This document shows positions 1 to 7,013 of a DNA stretch of 10,086 bases, one piece after another. Position 1 is the stretch's first letter. Every line of letters starts with the position of its first letter. The DNA lies in contig CANQCX010000054.1 in NCBI GenBank assembly GCA_947591115.1, forward strand, positions 1 to 10,086. Direction: 5' to 3'. This DNA is from an uncultured Lachnospiraceae bacterium (GTDB taxonomy: Bacteria; Bacillota; Clostridia; Lachnospirales; Lachnospiraceae). The translations under genes and the position numbers were made by a program. The notes beneath the pieces were generated by a model. That model saw only the letters and a program-made list of their open reading frames with translations. It ran no database searches and was not told the DNA's origin.

Positions 1-656
1 TTGAATTAAACGCCTCCATGATGTGCGCCAACTACGCACATCTGGAAAATGAAGTAAGGGCATTGGAGGAAGGCGGGATCGACTCCTTCCACATCGATAT
101 CATGGACGGGCGGTATGTGCCGAATTATGCCATGTCCTTAAATGACATGCACTACATAGCCAGCGCGACAAAGCTGCCGCTGGATGTCCATCTGATGATC
201 GAGCATCCAAACAATATGATCGCGCTGTTTTTACAGAATCTCCGCAAAGGAGATACGGTTTATATCCATCCGGAAGCGGAGTACCACCCGTCCACAACCC
301 TGCAGAAGATCATAGACGCGGGCATGATCCCGGGCATTGCCATCAATCCGGGCACCAGTGTGGAAACGGTCATGGAAATGCTGCGCATCGTAAAAAAAGT
401 GCTGGTCATGTCGGTCAATCCGGGCAACGCGGGGCAGATGTACCTGCCGTATGTAGGGAAAAAGATTACCCGTCTGCTCTCGATCAAAGAGGATATGGAC
501 TTTGAACTGTACTGGGACGGAGCGTGCAGCGCCCAGCGGATCCAAGAGTTTGCACCGAAGGGCGTCAAAGGCTTCGTGCTGGGCACGACGCTGCTATTCG
601 GGAAGGGCAGACCGTACAAAGAGACGCTTGCAGACATCCGGAAATTAAAATTTTAA
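1..656 (+). CDS. Ribulose-phosphate 3-epimerase family protein, AlsE-like (5' end outside window)
   Basis: This is a TIM-barrel sugar-phosphate 3-epimerase that interconverts ketose phosphates at C3 (D-ribulose-5-P/D-xylulose-5-P, or D-allulose-6-P/D-fructose-6-P) using a bound metal. Counting from the ATG at 18, the family's metal and acid/base residues are visible: H25, D27 and M29 in FHIDIMDG, H58 in DVHLM, and D167 in WDGAC. The phosphate-side loops are VNPGNAGQ (133-140) and LGTTLLF (188-194). The frame is open to the window edge, and the ELNAS residues before the ATG at 18 match the first beta strand of the family. The true start is therefore probably a few codons upstream, outside the window. 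The DGAC and GTTxLF segments resemble the DGSC and GTSGLF segments of E. coli AlsE (from memory) more than the DGG and GSAIF of housekeeping Rpe. Family assignment is firm; substrate is not. It may end a sugar-use operon that lies upstream. Confidence 0.85.
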   Translation, partial: ELNASMMCANYAHLENEVRALEEGGIDSFHIDIMDGRYVPNYAMSLNDMHYIASATKLPLDVHLMIEHPNNMIALFLQNLRKGDTVYIHPEAEYHPSTTLQKIIDAGMIPGIAINPGTSVETVMEMLRIVKKVLVMSVNPGNAGQMYLPYVGKKITRLLSIKEDMDFELYWDGACSAQRIQEFAPKGVKGFVLGTTLLFGKGRPYKETLADIRKLKF

Positions 657-695
657 AGAGAATGCAGTTGACATTTTTGTGTGACAAAATATAAT
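642..695 (+). promoter_or_regulatory. Strong SigA-type promoter of hisS-aspS, with possible UP element
   Basis: A perfect -35 (TTGACA, 668-673) and a perfect -10 (TATAAT, 690-695) are separated by 16 nt. Transcription should start near 702, giving a leader of about 45 nt before hisS. Upstream of the -35, an A/T-only stretch at 642-656 includes the 12-nt palindrome TTAAAATTTTAA (645-656). It sits at about -60 to -46, where an UP element would lie, and it overlaps the last codons of the epimerase gene. No terminator hairpin separates the epimerase from this promoter, so some readthrough from upstream is possible. Confidence 0.85.
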
Positions 696-747
696 GTTCA
701 TTGGAAGGAATGCGCAAATGGATATGTAGGAAAGTGGAGGAAATTCG

Positions 748-2007
748 ATGGCATTAAGCAAAAAGCCTGTCAACGGTATGAAGGATATTTTACCGGCGGA
801 GATGGAAATACGGGATTATGTGACCAATGTGATCAAGGAGACCTACCGGAGTTTTGGGTTTACCCCGATCGAAACGCCATGTATGGAGAATATTGCAAAT
901 CTCAGCAATAAGCAGGGCGGAGAAAATGAAAAACTGATTTTTAAGGTTCTAAAAAGAGGAGAGAAGTTAAATCTTGAGTCGGCGAAGAAAGAAGCGGATG
1001 TAGTGGATTTTGGAATGCGCTATGATCTGACGGTTCCGCTGACTCGTTTTTATGCGAACCATGCGAACGAGCTTCCTTCGCCGTTTAAGGCGCTGCAGAT
1101 CGGAAATGTATGGCGAGCGGACAGACCACAGCGGGGGCGTTACCGCCAGTTTACCCAATGCGATATCGATATTTTGGGAGAATCGGGGATCCTTGCGGAA
1201 ATCGAACTGATCAATGCGACCACTACCACCATCGGACGTCTAGGCTTCCGGAATTTTGAGATTCGTATCAACGAACGCCGGATCTTAAAGGCAATGGCGA
1301 AGTACAGCGGATTTTCGGAGGCGGATTTTGACAGCGTATTTATCACGCTGGATAAAATGGACAAGATCGGTATGGACGGCGTGGCGGAGGAGCTGCAGAA
1401 GAGCGGTTATCCGCAGGAGGCCATCGACAGGTATCTGGAGCTTTTCCGGCTTCTGGGAGATAAAAAAGACGTAGCGGAAGCTATGGCGCTTTTAAAAGAT
1501 ACTCTGGGCGATTTTCTGGAGACGGAAACGGCGGAAAATATGACGGAGATCGCAAATGCGGTCAACGCGACAAAAAACGCCGATTTTACGCTGGTCTTTG
1601 ATCCTACGCTTGTGCGGGGGATGAGTTATTATACCGGAACGATCTTCGAAATTGCGATGCCGGAGTTAGGTGCAGCCTGCGGCGGCGGCGGACGTTATGA
1701 TAAAATGGTCGGGAATTTTACCGGAAACGATGTTCCGGCGTGCGGATTTTCGATCGGCTTTGAGCGTATCATCCTGCTTTTAATGGAAAGCGGCTTCCAG
1801 ATTCCGGAACGTCCGAAAAAAAAGGCGTATCTGATCGAGAAAAATTATCCGTCCCAAAAGCTGATCGAAGTGATGCAGCAGGCAAAAGAGGAACGTGCGA
1901 ACGGATGTCAGGTTTTGGTAGTGCGTATGAATAAAAATAAAAAGTTTCAAAAAGAGCAGTTGGAAAAAGAAGGCTATGAGGAGTTTGTAGAATTTTTTAA
2001 CCGCTGA
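748..2007 (+). CDS. hisS: Histidyl-tRNA synthetase
   Basis: Cytosolic class II aminoacyl-tRNA synthetase that charges tRNA-His with histidine using ATP. The 419-aa protein shows motif 2 with its loop (WRADRPQRGRYRQF, 122-135), the histidine-binding HisA segment RGMSYYTG (290-297), the glycine-rich CGGGGRYD (311-318) and motif 3 (GFSIGFERI, 333-341). The GMDGVAEEL-type helix (208-216) and the insertion around it, about 30 aa longer than in E. coli HisRS, recall the longer HisRS type of actinobacteria and eukaryotes. The C-terminal anticodon-binding domain begins near 358 and spans only about 62 residues. It lacks the last strands and helix usually found after the KKQL-like segment (here KFQKEQL, 399-405). 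The ATG at 748 is chosen because GGAGG (736-740) lies 7 nt upstream and the protein starts at the family's usual N-terminus. It is first in the unit with aspS, 37 nt downstream. Confidence 0.96.
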   Translation: MALSKKPVNGMKDILPAEMEIRDYVTNVIKETYRSFGFTPIETPCMENIANLSNKQGGENEKLIFKVLKRGEKLNLESAKKEADVVDFGMRYDLTVPLTRFYANHANELPSPFKALQIGNVWRADRPQRGRYRQFTQCDIDILGESGILAEIELINATTTTIGRLGFRNFEIRINERRILKAMAKYSGFSEADFDSVFITLDKMDKIGMDGVAEELQKSGYPQEAIDRYLELFRLLGDKKDVAEAMALLKDTLGDFLETETAENMTEIANAVNATKNADFTLVFDPTLVRGMSYYTGTIFEIAMPELGAACGGGGRYDKMVGNFTGNDVPACGFSIGFERIILLLMESGFQIPERPKKKAYLIEKNYPSQKLIEVMQQAKEERANGCQVLVVRMNKNKKFQKEQLEKEGYEEFVEFFNR

Positions 2008-2044
2008 TCAATCGCTGCTTGTCAGCATAGAACAGGAGGAATTT

Positions 2045-3844
2045 ATGGCAGAGTCAATGAAAGGACTGCATAGAAGCCATCGGTGTACCGAAGTTTCCGA
2101 TGCAGAGATCGGGAAAAAAGTTACCGTTATGGGATGGGTTCAGAAACGGCGGAACCTCGGCAGCCTGATTTTTATTGATCTAAGGGATCGCAGCGGAATC
2201 CTGCAGATTGTATTTGATGAAAATGTGATCGGAGCCGAAGGGTTTGAAAAAGCGGGAGAATTGCGCAGCGAATACGTTATTGCGGCGGAGGGAACGGTGC
2301 AGAAGCGCGCCGCCGCTGTGAACGAACATTTAAAGACCGGCGGGATCGAAGTCATTGCGGAGTCGCTGCGGATCCTCTCGGAATCGCAGACGCCGCCGTT
2401 CCAGATTGAAGAAAACAGCCAGACCAAAGACGAGGTGCGGCTGAAATACCGCTATCTGGATCTGCGCCGGCCGGATATTCAAAGAAATCTGATGCTGCGG
2501 AGCAGAGTGCTGCAGATCATGCGTAATTTTATGGCGGAGGAGGGTTTTTTGGAGATCGAGACGCCGATCCTCTGCAAATCCACACCGGAGGGGGCGCGGG
2601 ATTATCTGGTGCCAAGCCGCGTTCATCCCGGGAATTTTTATGCGCTGCCGCAATCGCCGCAGCTTTTTAAGCAGCTTTTGATGGCGTCCGGCTATGACCG
2701 TTATTTTCAGATCGCCCGCTGCTTCCGCGACGAGGATCTGCGTGCGGACCGTCAGCCGGAGTTTACACAGGCGGATATGGAGCTTTCGTTTGTAGATATT
2801 GACGATGTTTTGGAAATCAATGAGCGTCTGTTACAGTGCGTATTTCGTGAGACGATTGGCGTAGAGATACCGCTTCCCCTGCCGCGTATGTCATGGCAGG
2901 AGGCAATGGATCGGTACGGTTCGGATAAACCGGATACGCGCTTTGGAATGGAATTGGTAGATGTTTCCGAAACGGTTCAAAACTGCGGTTTCGGGGTATT
3001 TACCGGCGCGCTTCAAAACGGCGGCTCCGTTCGCGGGATCAACGTTGCGGGGCAGGGAGCGATGCCGCGCAAGAAAATTGACAAGCTGGTTGAATTTGCG
3101 AAAGGCTGCGGAGCTAAGGGACTGGCGTATCTGGCGGTCAATGAGGACGGAACCTGCAAATCTTCGTTTGCTAAATTCATGACGGAAGATGAGTTGAACG
3201 CTTTGCTTCAAAAAATGAATGCGAAGCCGGGAGATCTGCTGTTATTTGCGGCGGATAAAAACAAGATCGTCTGGAATGTATTAGGCGCGCTGCGTCTGCA
3301 GTTGGCGGAAGAGCTGGAGCTTTATGATAAGAACCGGTACGATTTTCTTTGGATTACGGAATTCCCGCTGCTGGAGTGGTCGGATGAGGAAAATCGTTTC
3401 ATGGCAATGCACCATCCGTTTACCATGCCGATGGAAGAAGATTGGGATAAGATCGACACAGATCCGGGCGCAGTTCGGGCAAAAGCGTACGATATCGTAT
3501 TGAACGGAACGGAGCTGGGCGGCGGTTCTGTCCGTATTCATCAGGATGATATACAGGAAAAAATGTTCGAGGTGCTTGGCTTTACCAAAGAACGTGCGCA
3601 CGAACAGTTTGGATTTTTGCTGGATGCGTTTTCTTACGGCGTGCCGCCTCATGCGGGACTGGCATATGGTGTGGATCGTTTGATCATGCATCTGGTTCAT
3701 GCGGATTCCATTCGTGACGTTATTGCGTTTCCGAAGGTAAAGGATGCTTCCGATCTGATGAGCGCCGCACCGGGCGAGGTGGAGGAAAAGCAGTTGGAGG
3801 AACTTGGAATCCGAATCGTAAAGGCAGATGGGGGACAGAATTGA
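2045..3844 (+). CDS. aspS: Aspartyl-tRNA synthetase, bacterial type
   Basis: Class IIb synthetase charging tRNA-Asp with aspartate. At 599 aa it has the normal bacterial length and domain order: N-terminal OB-fold anticodon-binding domain (about 10-115), class II catalytic core, inserted GAD domain (about 300-420) and C-terminal core. Motif 2 is FRDEDLRADRQPEFTQ (227-242). The aspartate/ATP-site segment GTELGGGSVRIH lies at 488-499, and motif 3 is GLAYGVDRL (538-546). Residue 38 in the OB fold (KRRNLGSL) is leucine, as in tRNA-Asp-specific enzymes; the non-discriminating Pseudomonas-type enzyme has histidine there. Specificity for tRNA-Asp alone is thus inferred. A perfect AGGAGG (2034-2039) stands 5 nt before the ATG. 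No promoter is evident in the 37-nt gap after hisS, so the two are presumably co-transcribed, as in many Firmicutes. The stop codon overlaps the TTG start of the next gene. Confidence 0.97.
   Translation: MAESMKGLHRSHRCTEVSDAEIGKKVTVMGWVQKRRNLGSLIFIDLRDRSGILQIVFDENVIGAEGFEKAGELRSEYVIAAEGTVQKRAAAVNEHLKTGGIEVIAESLRILSESQTPPFQIEENSQTKDEVRLKYRYLDLRRPDIQRNLMLRSRVLQIMRNFMAEEGFLEIETPILCKSTPEGARDYLVPSRVHPGNFYALPQSPQLFKQLLMASGYDRYFQIARCFRDEDLRADRQPEFTQADMELSFVDIDDVLEINERLLQCVFRETIGVEIPLPLPRMSWQEAMDRYGSDKPDTRFGMELVDVSETVQNCGFGVFTGALQNGGSVRGINVAGQGAMPRKKIDKLVEFAKGCGAKGLAYLAVNEDGTCKSSFAKFMTEDELNALLQKMNAKPGDLLLFAADKNKIVWNVLGALRLQLAEELELYDKNRYDFLWITEFPLLEWSDEENRFMAMHHPFTMPMEEDWDKIDTDPGAVRAKAYDIVLNGTELGGGSVRIHQDDIQEKMFEVLGFTKERAHEQFGFLLDAFSYGVPPHAGLAYGVDRLIMHLVHADSIRDVIAFPKVKDASDLMSAAPGEVEEKQLEELGIRIVKADGGQN
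3830..3844 (+). promoter_or_regulatory. Ribosome binding site and TTG start overlapping the aspS stop
   Basis: GGGGGA (3830-3835) lies 5 nt before a TTG codon (3841-3843), and that codon overlaps the aspS TGA (3842-3844). This places the start of the 343-aa gene inside the end of aspS and suggests translational coupling. No ATG or GTG in the correct frame gives the N-terminal membrane segment; the next in-frame Met is residue 38, after that segment. Confidence 0.7.
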
Positions 3845-4872
3845 AAAAGTTAAATTTAGATTCAAAAAAATGGATCGTCCCGCTTTTGATCGTAACAGAT
3901 GTGCTGCTCTTGGCTGGAATCCTCGTATCTGCAATTTTATCCTATTCCCGAATGGAGCTGATAACCAACCAGCTTACGTATCTTCAAGATACCAGCAATA
4001 TCATTCAAAGCGGCGTCGGCAATATGCAGTCTGATATGGCGGCGACGCTGGAGGAGGAATCCAGTCTGATCGAAAGCTATTTTATACGTGTGACGGATGC
4101 GGATTTTGCGGCGGGAACCTACGATGCGGAGGTTTCCATGATCCCGAAAGAATATACGGATCAGACGAAGGTAAGCATATATTTTGGAACACAGGAATAT
4201 CCGCTGGAGCTGACCGGCTACAGCTATGACGGCGTAGTTACGCTTCCTTTGAATACCTCCTATGACGGAAACGTTACGTTTCTGTTTATGGAGGGAGAGA
4301 AGAAAACAACGGAGGTGCTGCGGGATTACGTCGGCTTTCAGACCAAAATGAAAAATGTCCTTCTGCTGGGCGCCATCGACCATGAGCCGGAATATCAGGA
4401 CGGGAAGCTGTATCTGGACGGAACGGGGAACTTCTCTTTGAACGGCGGAGGAAATTACGGATTTCAGACCTTTGAGCTTCTGATAACAGCGGATAACACT
4501 GTAATATATAATATGGATTTAATTTCTGAGAACACCTCCTCGGAGGAAGGCGGTGGTCCGGCGTTTCCTTTTTCATGGGATGAGGCGTCTACGGAAAGCA
4601 TTGGCGTTACCGCGGATGCGCAAAAACCGGTGGAGGAGCTGGAGGGAGAATACGCGTTGGACGTGGAAGCGGATGTGGCGCCTCAGGCGCAGATCCGTAT
4701 TTTCCTGAGAGCGGAATCGGAAGAGGGCTACACGTTTGAATATGAAATGTTCCATGCGGCGGCTGCGGGAACAGAAGACTCGGAGAACGGTTTTGTCTTG
4801 GAGGAGGATTCTAAGATACCGGAGACGTTTGTATATGACAAAAAGGGCGGCAGCCTGCGGCTGCCGCAATAG
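3841..4872 (+). CDS. Membrane-anchored protein of unknown function
   Basis: I do not recognise a family for this 343-aa protein. Its N-terminus has basic residues (K2, K3, K9, K10) followed by a long hydrophobic segment (about 11-35). It is probably a signal anchor with the rest outside the cell. Residues 38-80 are polar and probably helical. From about 81 the chain alternates short hydrophobic strands with polar turns, suggesting two or more beta-sandwich (Ig-like) units: about 81-165, and about 170-300 rich in Gly and aromatic residues (for example 196-213). The outer part is acidic, with a low-complexity Glu/Ser/Gly stretch near 229-239. No catalytic motif, cell-wall anchoring motif or lipobox is visible. 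It begins with TTG overlapping the aspS stop, so it should be co-transcribed with hisS-aspS. Its last eight codons include a hairpin that probably serves the opposing operon. Being a real gene is well supported by length, start coupling and topology; function is unknown. Confidence 0.8.
   Translation: MKKLNLDSKKWIVPLLIVTDVLLLAGILVSAILSYSRMELITNQLTYLQDTSNIIQSGVGNMQSDMAATLEEESSLIESYFIRVTDADFAAGTYDAEVSMIPKEYTDQTKVSIYFGTQEYPLELTGYSYDGVVTLPLNTSYDGNVTFLFMEGEKKTTEVLRDYVGFQTKMKNVLLLGAIDHEPEYQDGKLYLDGTGNFSLNGGGNYGFQTFELLITADNTVIYNMDLISENTSSEEGGGPAFPFSWDEASTESIGVTADAQKPVEELEGEYALDVEADVAPQAQIRIFLRAESEEGYTFEYEMFHAAAAGTEDSENGFVLEEDSKIPETFVYDKKGGSLRLPQ
4840..4867 (-). terminator. Intrinsic terminator of the mutS2-regulator-kinase operon, inside the opposing gene
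   Basis: A perfect 8-bp GC-only-but-one stem is formed by GCGGCAGC (4847-4854) and GCTGCCGC (4860-4867) around a 5-nt loop. Read on the minus strand, the stem starts 5 nt after the kinase stop codon and is followed by CC and five T (4844-4840), the layout of an intrinsic terminator. On the plus strand the T-rich run (4879-4887) begins 11 nt beyond the stem, so it would work less well for the hisS-aspS transcript. The hairpin lies within the last codons of the 343-aa gene. Confidence 0.7.
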
Positions 4873-6306
4873 CTATCGTTCTTTTTTGGATAACCGCAGG
4901 GTAAAGATAAATTCCGTTCCCGCCCCTTCGGTGCTGATGACGTCGATATTTTCGTGATGCGCCTGTATGATCTCTTTTACAATGGAAAGTCCAAGTCCGG
5001 TTCCGTATTTGTCCTTTCCGCGGGAAAGATCGGTTTTATAAAACCGTTCCCAGATTTTTTTTATGCTGCCGCTTGGAATGCCGATTCCGGAGTCCTTTAC
5101 GGACAGAAATACTTTTTCATTTTTGACGCTGGTTTCGATCTTGATCGAGGAGCTGGGGTTGGAGAATTTTACGGCATTATCGATCAGATTGTAAAGCACC
5201 TGCTGGATTTTTCCCATATCGGCGGTTACGTAAAGTTCTTTTTCCGTAAGCACAAGATCGAAGGTAATCGATTTTTTTAAACAGACGCCTTCAAATGTCT
5301 GAATGGTGGTACGGATCAGATGATTGATGTTAAAGTCCGTAACCTCCAGAATGATCCCATGATGTCCGATGCGGTTGAGATCCAGAAGGCTTTGCGTCAG
5401 CTTGTTCAGCCGCTCAGTTTCGTAAAGGATGATATTTAAGTATTTTTCCTGCATTTCGACCGGAATGGTGCCATCCTGGATCGCCTCCACATATCCTTTG
5501 ATCGAGGTCAGGGGAGAGCGGAAATCGTGGGAAACATTGGAAACAAATTTGCGCTGGTCTTCTTCCAGCGTACCCAGTTCTTTTGCCATATAATTCATCG
5601 TTTTTGTCAGATATCCGATCTCGTCATTGGAGGAAACCAAAGTGACGGGTTCAAAATCCCCTTTTGTATAGGCGGCTGCCGACCGGATCAGTCTGCGGAT
5701 CGGAAAATATACGGTATAGGTATAGATTCCGAGAATGAGAAACGAGCATAAAAACAGGATTCCGGCGGTATAAAAGGAAACGTTCATCATTTGGTTAATG
5801 GACGCCGAAAGCTCGGACAGCGGTTTGTGGATCAGCACGTAGCCGCGGATGCGGTAATTGACGGTAATCGGGGAAAAAACGCTGAGCGTTTCGGCGGAAA
5901 AACAGTGATAAAACGTTCCGGTCTGGTAATAGCGGCTCCCGAAATCCCCGATGTCAAAACCGGAAATGGGATATTTGATGCCGTTCTCCGTATTTTTCCC
6001 AATGGAAGCGTCGGAAGAATTTAACAATAAATCCCCCTGATTGCTCACGATCCAGATGTCGGCGGTAATATATTGCGAAAGTCGGGTAAGCTCCTTTTGC
6101 AGATCCTCGATGGAAACCGTATGATTGTAGTAGTTGGCGGCATAATCGGAAGAGATCAGCGTGGACTGCCGGTATAGATCCTGCGCCTCCTGACGGATAC
6201 GGGCGTCAGAGGTAAGGCGCTGCGTAAAGGTACACAGCAAAAGGAAGGCAGCAATCCCGTATAGGAGATATCCGATGAAAAATTTTGGTAAAAGCGTTCG
6301 TTTCAT
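4873..6306 (-). CDS. Membrane sensor histidine kinase (PhoR/WalK-like architecture)
   Basis: A 477-aa two-component sensor that autophosphorylates on histidine and passes the phosphate to its response regulator. Domain order: transmembrane segment 1 (about 9-28), extracytoplasmic sensor domain (about 30-175), transmembrane segment 2 (about 178-200), HAMP linker (about 201-252), HisKA dimerisation domain with phospho-acceptor H260 in SHDFRSPLTS, and HATPase_c. In the ATPase domain the N box is NLIDNAVKFS (373-382), G1 is DSGIGIP (405-411), the F box is WERFYKTD (419-426) and G2 is GTGLGLSIV (435-443). The sensor contains a WIVSNQGDLLLNSS segment (85-98) and a later GYVLIHKPL strand (155-163), typical of Cache/PDC-like folds; the ligand is unknown. 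Its ATG overlaps the regulator's TGA in ATGA, with GAGGT (6317-6313) 6 nt upstream, so the pair is translationally coupled. All kinase motifs are intact. Confidence 0.95.
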   Translation of the reverse strand: MKRTLLPKFFIGYLLYGIAAFLLLCTFTQRLTSDARIRQEAQDLYRQSTLISSDYAANYYNHTVSIEDLQKELTRLSQYITADIWIVSNQGDLLLNSSDASIGKNTENGIKYPISGFDIGDFGSRYYQTGTFYHCFSAETLSVFSPITVNYRIRGYVLIHKPLSELSASINQMMNVSFYTAGILFLCSFLILGIYTYTVYFPIRRLIRSAAAYTKGDFEPVTLVSSNDEIGYLTKTMNYMAKELGTLEEDQRKFVSNVSHDFRSPLTSIKGYVEAIQDGTIPVEMQEKYLNIILYETERLNKLTQSLLDLNRIGHHGIILEVTDFNINHLIRTTIQTFEGVCLKKSITFDLVLTEKELYVTADMGKIQQVLYNLIDNAVKFSNPSSSIKIETSVKNEKVFLSVKDSGIGIPSGSIKKIWERFYKTDLSRGKDKYGTGLGLSIVKEIIQAHHENIDVISTEGAGTEFIFTLRLSKKER

Positions 6307-7001
6307 GGCTTGACCTCAAATTTGTAACCGATGCCCCATACGGTGGAAATTTTCCATGCTTTATGGTCTTTGATCTTTTCGCGCAGACGTTTGACATGCA
6401 CGTCAACGGTGCGGGTATCTCCAATGTACTCATATCCCCAGATATGATCCAGAAGCTGCTCTCTTGTAAATACCTGATTTGGCGAGGAGGCAAGAAAATA
6501 AAGCAGCTCCAGCTCCTTTGGGGGCATATCGATCGGATGTCCGTTGTAAACGACGGAGTAGTTGGAAAGGTTGACCGTTAGATCCGGATATTCCACGCAT
6601 TTCGTCTCGATCGCAGGTTCGTTTTGTTTGACAGGCTGATAGCGCCGGAGAACCGCTTTTACACGCGCCACAAGCTCTTTGGAATCAAACGGTTTTAGGA
6701 TGTAGTCGTCCGCGCCCAGCTCCAATCCCAGCACTTTGTCAAAAATTTCGCCTTTGGCGGAAAGCATGATGATCGGAACGTTGGATTTGGTACGGATTTC
6801 GCGGCAGACCTGATAGCCGTCGATCCCCGGGAGCATCAGATCCAAAAGAATCAGATTTGGACGGTATTGCTCAAAGGCGGAAAGGGACGCTTCGCCGTCG
6901 TTTACAATGCGCGTATCAAAGCATTCCTTTGTCAGATAGAGGGAGATCAGTTCCGCAATGTTGTTGTCGTCGTCTACAATGAGTATTTTCTGTTTTGCCA
7001 T
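6303..7001 (-). CDS. OmpR/PhoB-family response regulator
   Basis: A 232-aa DNA-binding partner of the adjacent sensor kinase. The receiver domain (about 4-120) has the acidic pocket D10/D11, phospho-acceptor D54 in LLDLMLPG, switch residue S81 and K103 in the KPF motif. A linker (about 121-138) leads to an OmpR-type winged helix (about 139-231) containing PKELELLYFL (161-170), the recognition-helix region TVDVHVKRLREKI (198-210) and the wing segment WGIGYKF (222-228). It probably acts as a transcription activator or repressor on phosphorylation; its targets cannot be read from the window. The ATG at 7001 has a perfect AGGAGG (7012-7007) 5 nt upstream, lying in the 12-nt gap after the mutS2 stop. 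It is therefore probably co-transcribed with mutS2, although a promoter inside the mutS2 3' end cannot be ruled out. Confidence 0.95.
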   Translation of the reverse strand: MAKQKILIVDDDNNIAELISLYLTKECFDTRIVNDGEASLSAFEQYRPNLILLDLMLPGIDGYQVCREIRTKSNVPIIMLSAKGEIFDKVLGLELGADDYILKPFDSKELVARVKAVLRRYQPVKQNEPAIETKCVEYPDLTVNLSNYSVVYNGHPIDMPPKELELLYFLASSPNQVFTREQLLDHIWGYEYIGDTRTVDVHVKRLREKIKDHKAWKISTVWGIGYKFEVKP

Positions 7002-7013
7002 AAGAACCTCCTG

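Noticed and set aside
645..656. TTAAAATTTTAA palindrome as a terminator for the epimerase gene.
   Set aside because: It consists only of A/T pairs, would form a very weak hairpin and has no T run after it; a promoter-upstream element is the better reading.
710..757. 15-codon open frame upstream of hisS (MRKWICRKVEEIRWH), overlapping the hisS start by 10 nt, as a possible leader peptide.
   Set aside because: The purine-rich GGAAGGA abuts its ATG with no spacing and lies almost at the predicted transcript start. It has one His codon only and no attenuator hairpin follows.
681..911. GTG-started 76-codon frame overlapping the hisS start.
   Set aside because: It has no ribosome binding site, its start lies within the promoter before the predicted transcript start, and the hisS frame explains the region.
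3281..3934. 217-codon minus-strand frame opposite the end of aspS.
   Set aside because: It is antisense to a well-conserved aspS coding region, has no recognisable domain and shows no start signals.
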